Part shown: positions 41,445 to 43,795 of the stretch, in pieces
How positions within the stretch are numbered: position 1 is the first letter of the stretch
Layout: each line of letters opens with the position of its first letter
NCBI GenBank assembly: GCA_947372105.1
Contig: CANBSH010000017.1
Span: 1 to 43,795, forward strand
Source: Chitinophagaceae bacterium
GTDB taxonomy: Bacteria > Bacteroidota > Bacteroidia > Chitinophagales > Chitinophagaceae
DNA length: 43,795 nucleotides
Reading direction: 5' to 3'
The notes under the pieces: generated by a model
Told to the model about the DNA's origin: nothing
The model's input: only the letters and a program-made list of their open reading frames with translations
Database searches by the model: none
Translations under genes and position numbers: made by a program

Positions 41445-43310
41445 TTATTTAATTAATTCTATCACTTGTAAAGTTTGTGGTGCAATTGAAAATTGATTTC
41501 CTACTACTTGACCTGAAACAATATCTTTTCCGCTTTTAAATCCATTGGTTCTTTCTTCAAAATGACTCATGTCCACTTTCTTATTTTCAGTAGTGGTATT
41601 CATCACACACATGACAGTTTGCTTTTCATCATATCTAAAATACACATACAATCCATTATCTGGTATATACTGCATCAGCTTACCCGTTTTAATAGCAGAA
41701 GAAGATTTTCTGAAATTGCCTAAAGTTCGAGTATAGTCCAGCATTGATTTTTCATCTTGAGTCAACCCTGCTCCAGTAAATGCATTCTTAGCATCCCCCG
41801 TCCAACCTCCAGGAAAATCTAAACGCACCAAACCATCTGGATTAGAAATCCCCTTCATTAAAACTTCTGTACCATAATAAAGTTGTGGAATTCCACGACA
41901 TGTAAGCAACCAGGCTACTCCCATTTTTAATTTAGGGATACTTTCGCCAAAGCCAGATAAAGCACGTGTCATATCGTGATTGTCTAAAAATATTACGTTA
42001 CGAGTGGCATCTTTATATAAAAAATCGTTTGCTAAAGTATTGTACAATTTAATGACACCTCCATCCCAACTTGGCTTTTCATTTAAAGCTGGTTGTATGC
42101 CATAAAATAAAGTTTGAAAATCGGCCGACCCTTGTAAATTACTTTTAAAAGCATGGTTGATATTATTTTCTACAAAAAAAGCTTGATTAGAAACACCATG
42201 TACCCAGCACTCTCCAAATGAAGTTAGTTTGGGATATTCCTCATTTAAAACTTGATTGCAATGATTCATAAAAGGCAAATCGTTGTAGATATAAGTATCA
42301 ATTCTCCAGGCATCAATCCCAAAGGTTTCCACCGACCACAATGCATGTTGAATTAAAAAATTAGAAACATATTCATTTTGATGATTCATGTCGGGCATTT
42401 CTCTTGTAAACCAACCATCTGCCATTATTTTAAGATCCACTTTGGCTCCATAAGGATCAAATTGAGTTTGATCTTTGTAATTTGTTTGAGTGTAGCGAGG
42501 CCATTGATGTAACCAATTAGGATCTGGTGCATCTTGTACTAGAAAATGAAAACGACCCACATGATTGTACACCGCATCTTGAATCAGCTTCATCCCTCTT
42601 TGATGTAATGCATCACTTAATTGTAAATAAGCAGCTTCCCCTCCAAAACGTTTTTCAATAGCATAATGATTAGTAAAAGCATAGCCATGTTCGGTTCTAT
42701 TAGGCATATCATTTTCAATCACGGGTGTCATCCATAAAGTGGTCACCCCCATTTGTTGTAAATAATCTAAATGATTATTGACTCCTTGTAAATCACCGCC
42801 ATGGCGATGATAAATAGAATCTCTATTTAAAGTTTGATCTCTTAACCCAGGTAAACGATCATTTTTCACTTCTCCATTACTAAAACGATCTGGCATTAAA
42901 AAATAGATAAAATCAGATTGATTTACCCCTTGTGCAAAGGAAGTCCCTTTACCAGGTCTTCTTGCTTTCAATGACCATGAAACAGTTTCAGTTTGTGTGC
43001 CATTATTCACCACAAATTTAATATCACCCACTTTTGCAGTAGATGCAATTACCACATTTGCAACTACATAATGACTATTCTTAAAATAACTTAAACTTTG
43101 AATTGTGACCCCAGAATAACTTGTACTAATTTTTGCTTTTGACAAATCCATACTCGTGCTTCTGAACAATACTTGCACTTTATTCCATTTCATTTGAACA
43201 AACCAATTAGTAGGATAAGTTTCTATATTTTGCGCTTGCAATATATTACTCTGACAAAACACGAATAATAATATGGCTGTAAATACATTCAAAAATCTCA
43301 CTTTTTTCAT
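41445..43310 (-). CDS. Secreted GH13 alpha-amylase / neopullulanase-like enzyme
   Basis: 621 residues from ATG 43310 (MKKVRFLN...); an ATG at 43328 would add six residues. Signal peptide 'LNVFTAILLFVFCQSNILQAQ'. The N-terminal Ig-like domain (about 25-120, 'NWFVQMKWNKVQVLFRS') matches the cyclomaltodextrinase N domain. The GH13 barrel has 'QDAVYNHVG', nucleophile in 'GIDAWRIDTYIYND' (about 336), acid/base in 'TSFGECWVHG' (about 367) and 'FLDNHDMTRAL' (about 446). The C-terminal beta domain is short. It is similar to SusA of Bacteroides, a periplasmic enzyme that cleaves maltooligosaccharides. It lies between the MFS transporter gene and glgB in one operon. Confidence 0.92.
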   Translation of the reverse strand: MKKVRFLNVFTAILLFVFCQSNILQAQNIETYPTNWFVQMKWNKVQVLFRSTSMDLSKAKISTSYSGVTIQSLSYFKNSHYVVANVVIASTAKVGDIKFVVNNGTQTETVSWSLKARRPGKGTSFAQGVNQSDFIYFLMPDRFSNGEVKNDRLPGLRDQTLNRDSIYHRHGGDLQGVNNHLDYLQQMGVTTLWMTPVIENDMPNRTEHGYAFTNHYAIEKRFGGEAAYLQLSDALHQRGMKLIQDAVYNHVGRFHFLVQDAPDPNWLHQWPRYTQTNYKDQTQFDPYGAKVDLKIMADGWFTREMPDMNHQNEYVSNFLIQHALWSVETFGIDAWRIDTYIYNDLPFMNHCNQVLNEEYPKLTSFGECWVHGVSNQAFFVENNINHAFKSNLQGSADFQTLFYGIQPALNEKPSWDGGVIKLYNTLANDFLYKDATRNVIFLDNHDMTRALSGFGESIPKLKMGVAWLLTCRGIPQLYYGTEVLMKGISNPDGLVRLDFPGGWTGDAKNAFTGAGLTQDEKSMLDYTRTLGNFRKSSSAIKTGKLMQYIPDNGLYVYFRYDEKQTVMCVMNTTTENKKVDMSHFEERTNGFKSGKDIVSGQVVGNQFSIAPQTLQVIELIK

Positions 43311-43345
43311 TTTATTTATTTTATACATTTTTACTTAACTACTTT

Positions 43346-43795
43346 TTATATCTTTTCTTCCTCTTTAATAATGATAGCACACACAATAGCCGCTAACAAT
43401 AATAAGACCCCTCCAATTTGCACTGCCATTAATCGATCATTGTGTAAATAATGAGACATTATTTTTCCGAAAAATAAAGACGCAATAATTTCGGGTAGCA
43501 CAATGAAGAAATTAAAGATCCCCATGTAAATACCCATCTTAGATTCTGGAATAAACCCTGCTAACATGGAATACGGCATCGATAAAATAGAAGCCCAAGC
43601 AATACCCACTAATCCCATACTCACATATAATAAATTAGGTTGTTGAACATAATACACCGAAATCAAACCCACCGCACCCATGAATAAACACAATGAATGA
43701 GTGTATTTGCGACCTAATTTACCTACCCAAAATGGAAGTGTAAAAGAAAATCCAAAAGTCACTAAATTTAAAATAGCCGAAGTCGTATTGGCATG
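43346..43795 (-). CDS. MFS sugar transporter, N-terminal part outside the window
   Basis: 149 residues of the C-terminal half; the frame is open to the right edge (HANTTSAILNLVTFGF...). Four to five transmembrane segments are seen: 'LVTFGFSFTLPFWVGKLGRK', 'SLCLFMGAVGLISVYYV', 'LLYVSMGLVGIAWASILSMPYSML', 'MGIYMGIFNFFIVLPEIIASLFFG', 'GGVLLLLAAIVCAIII'. The 'GIAWASILSMPYSMLAG' and 'GIYMGIFNFFIVLPEI' motifs are typical of the glycoside/sucrose-type MFS (GPH/SLC45-like) carriers. With the amylase and glgB 35 bp downstream, the likely substrate is maltose or short maltooligosaccharides. Confidence 0.88.
   Translation of the reverse strand, partial: HANTTSAILNLVTFGFSFTLPFWVGKLGRKYTHSLCLFMGAVGLISVYYVQQPNLLYVSMGLVGIAWASILSMPYSMLAGFIPESKMGIYMGIFNFFIVLPEIIASLFFGKIMSHYLHNDRLMAVQIGGVLLLLAAIVCAIIIKEEEKI

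Noticed and set aside
1..43795. CRISPR array, toxin-antitoxin pair, restriction system or prophage
   Set aside because: No regularly spaced identical repeats with unique spacers, and no phage structural, Cas, methylase or classical toxin genes. The tail-fibre-like protein has a signal peptide and surface neighbours, so it is not a phage tail gene.

Overview
The window reads as a chromosomal segment of an AT-rich member of the Bacteroidota, most likely Chitinophagaceae-like. Several sequence features point there: upstream boxes of the form TAnnTTTG (the Bacteroidota -7 element), a T9SS-type C-terminal sorting domain, DUF2911, DUF3810 and DUF2130 proteins, a SusA-like secreted amylase, and SDs that are mostly absent. 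It is mainly core genome. I see no prophage, insertion sequence, CRISPR array or defence island.

Left end (1-4996, all minus strand): a putative surface operon runs leftward. It encodes a predicted outer-membrane-type protein, a small lipoprotein, a very small T9SS-type secreted protein and a tail-fibre-like repeat protein cut by the window edge. Upstream of it lie a membrane-anchored AraC-type regulator and a J-domain/KTSC fusion protein.

5050-19418: dnaK (with an unusual 21-bp-periodic direct repeat array upstream), a GtrA-like membrane protein, argS, a TrmH-type methyltransferase plus dipeptide epimerase pair, a CBM20-GH77 amylomaltase, rnhA, a DUF6580-like membrane protein, manA, a YraN nuclease-fold protein, an SDR oxidoreductase, a YkgJ-type cysteine cluster protein and xerD.

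19467-22016: a DUF2911/TPR protein, then a 370-bp gene-free stretch between two strong terminators. That stretch is packed with direct and inverted repeats: a 29-bp direct repeat pair enclosing two 66-bp hairpin units and a degenerate third. A tRNA-Leu(GAG) on the minus strand and a DUF2130 protein follow. The repeat locus is the most unexplained object in the window.

22114-29948: a PPTase-family protein, dcd, a DUF3810 membrane metalloprotease-like protein, then plus-strand lipid/translation genes (DUF177, rpmF, plsX), a CBS-like PLP enzyme, class II aldolase, accD and smpB. The classic yceD-rpmF-plsX order couples ribosome and fatty-acid synthesis genes, and accD adds the malonyl-CoA step.

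30015-39397: minus-strand run purM, ftsE, smc and a small membrane protein; ribF divergent from purM; holA convergent with ribF; a coiled-coil envelope protein; and a small helical orphan.

Right end (39502-43795, minus strand): an MFS transporter (cut by the edge), a secreted GH13 amylase and glgB in one tight operon. With the distant malQ this forms an alpha-glucan uptake, degradation and glycogen-building set. Starts were corrected where the longest frame ran into a recognisable promoter (dcd, ribF, the coiled-coil protein) or past family homology (purM, holA, PPTase).
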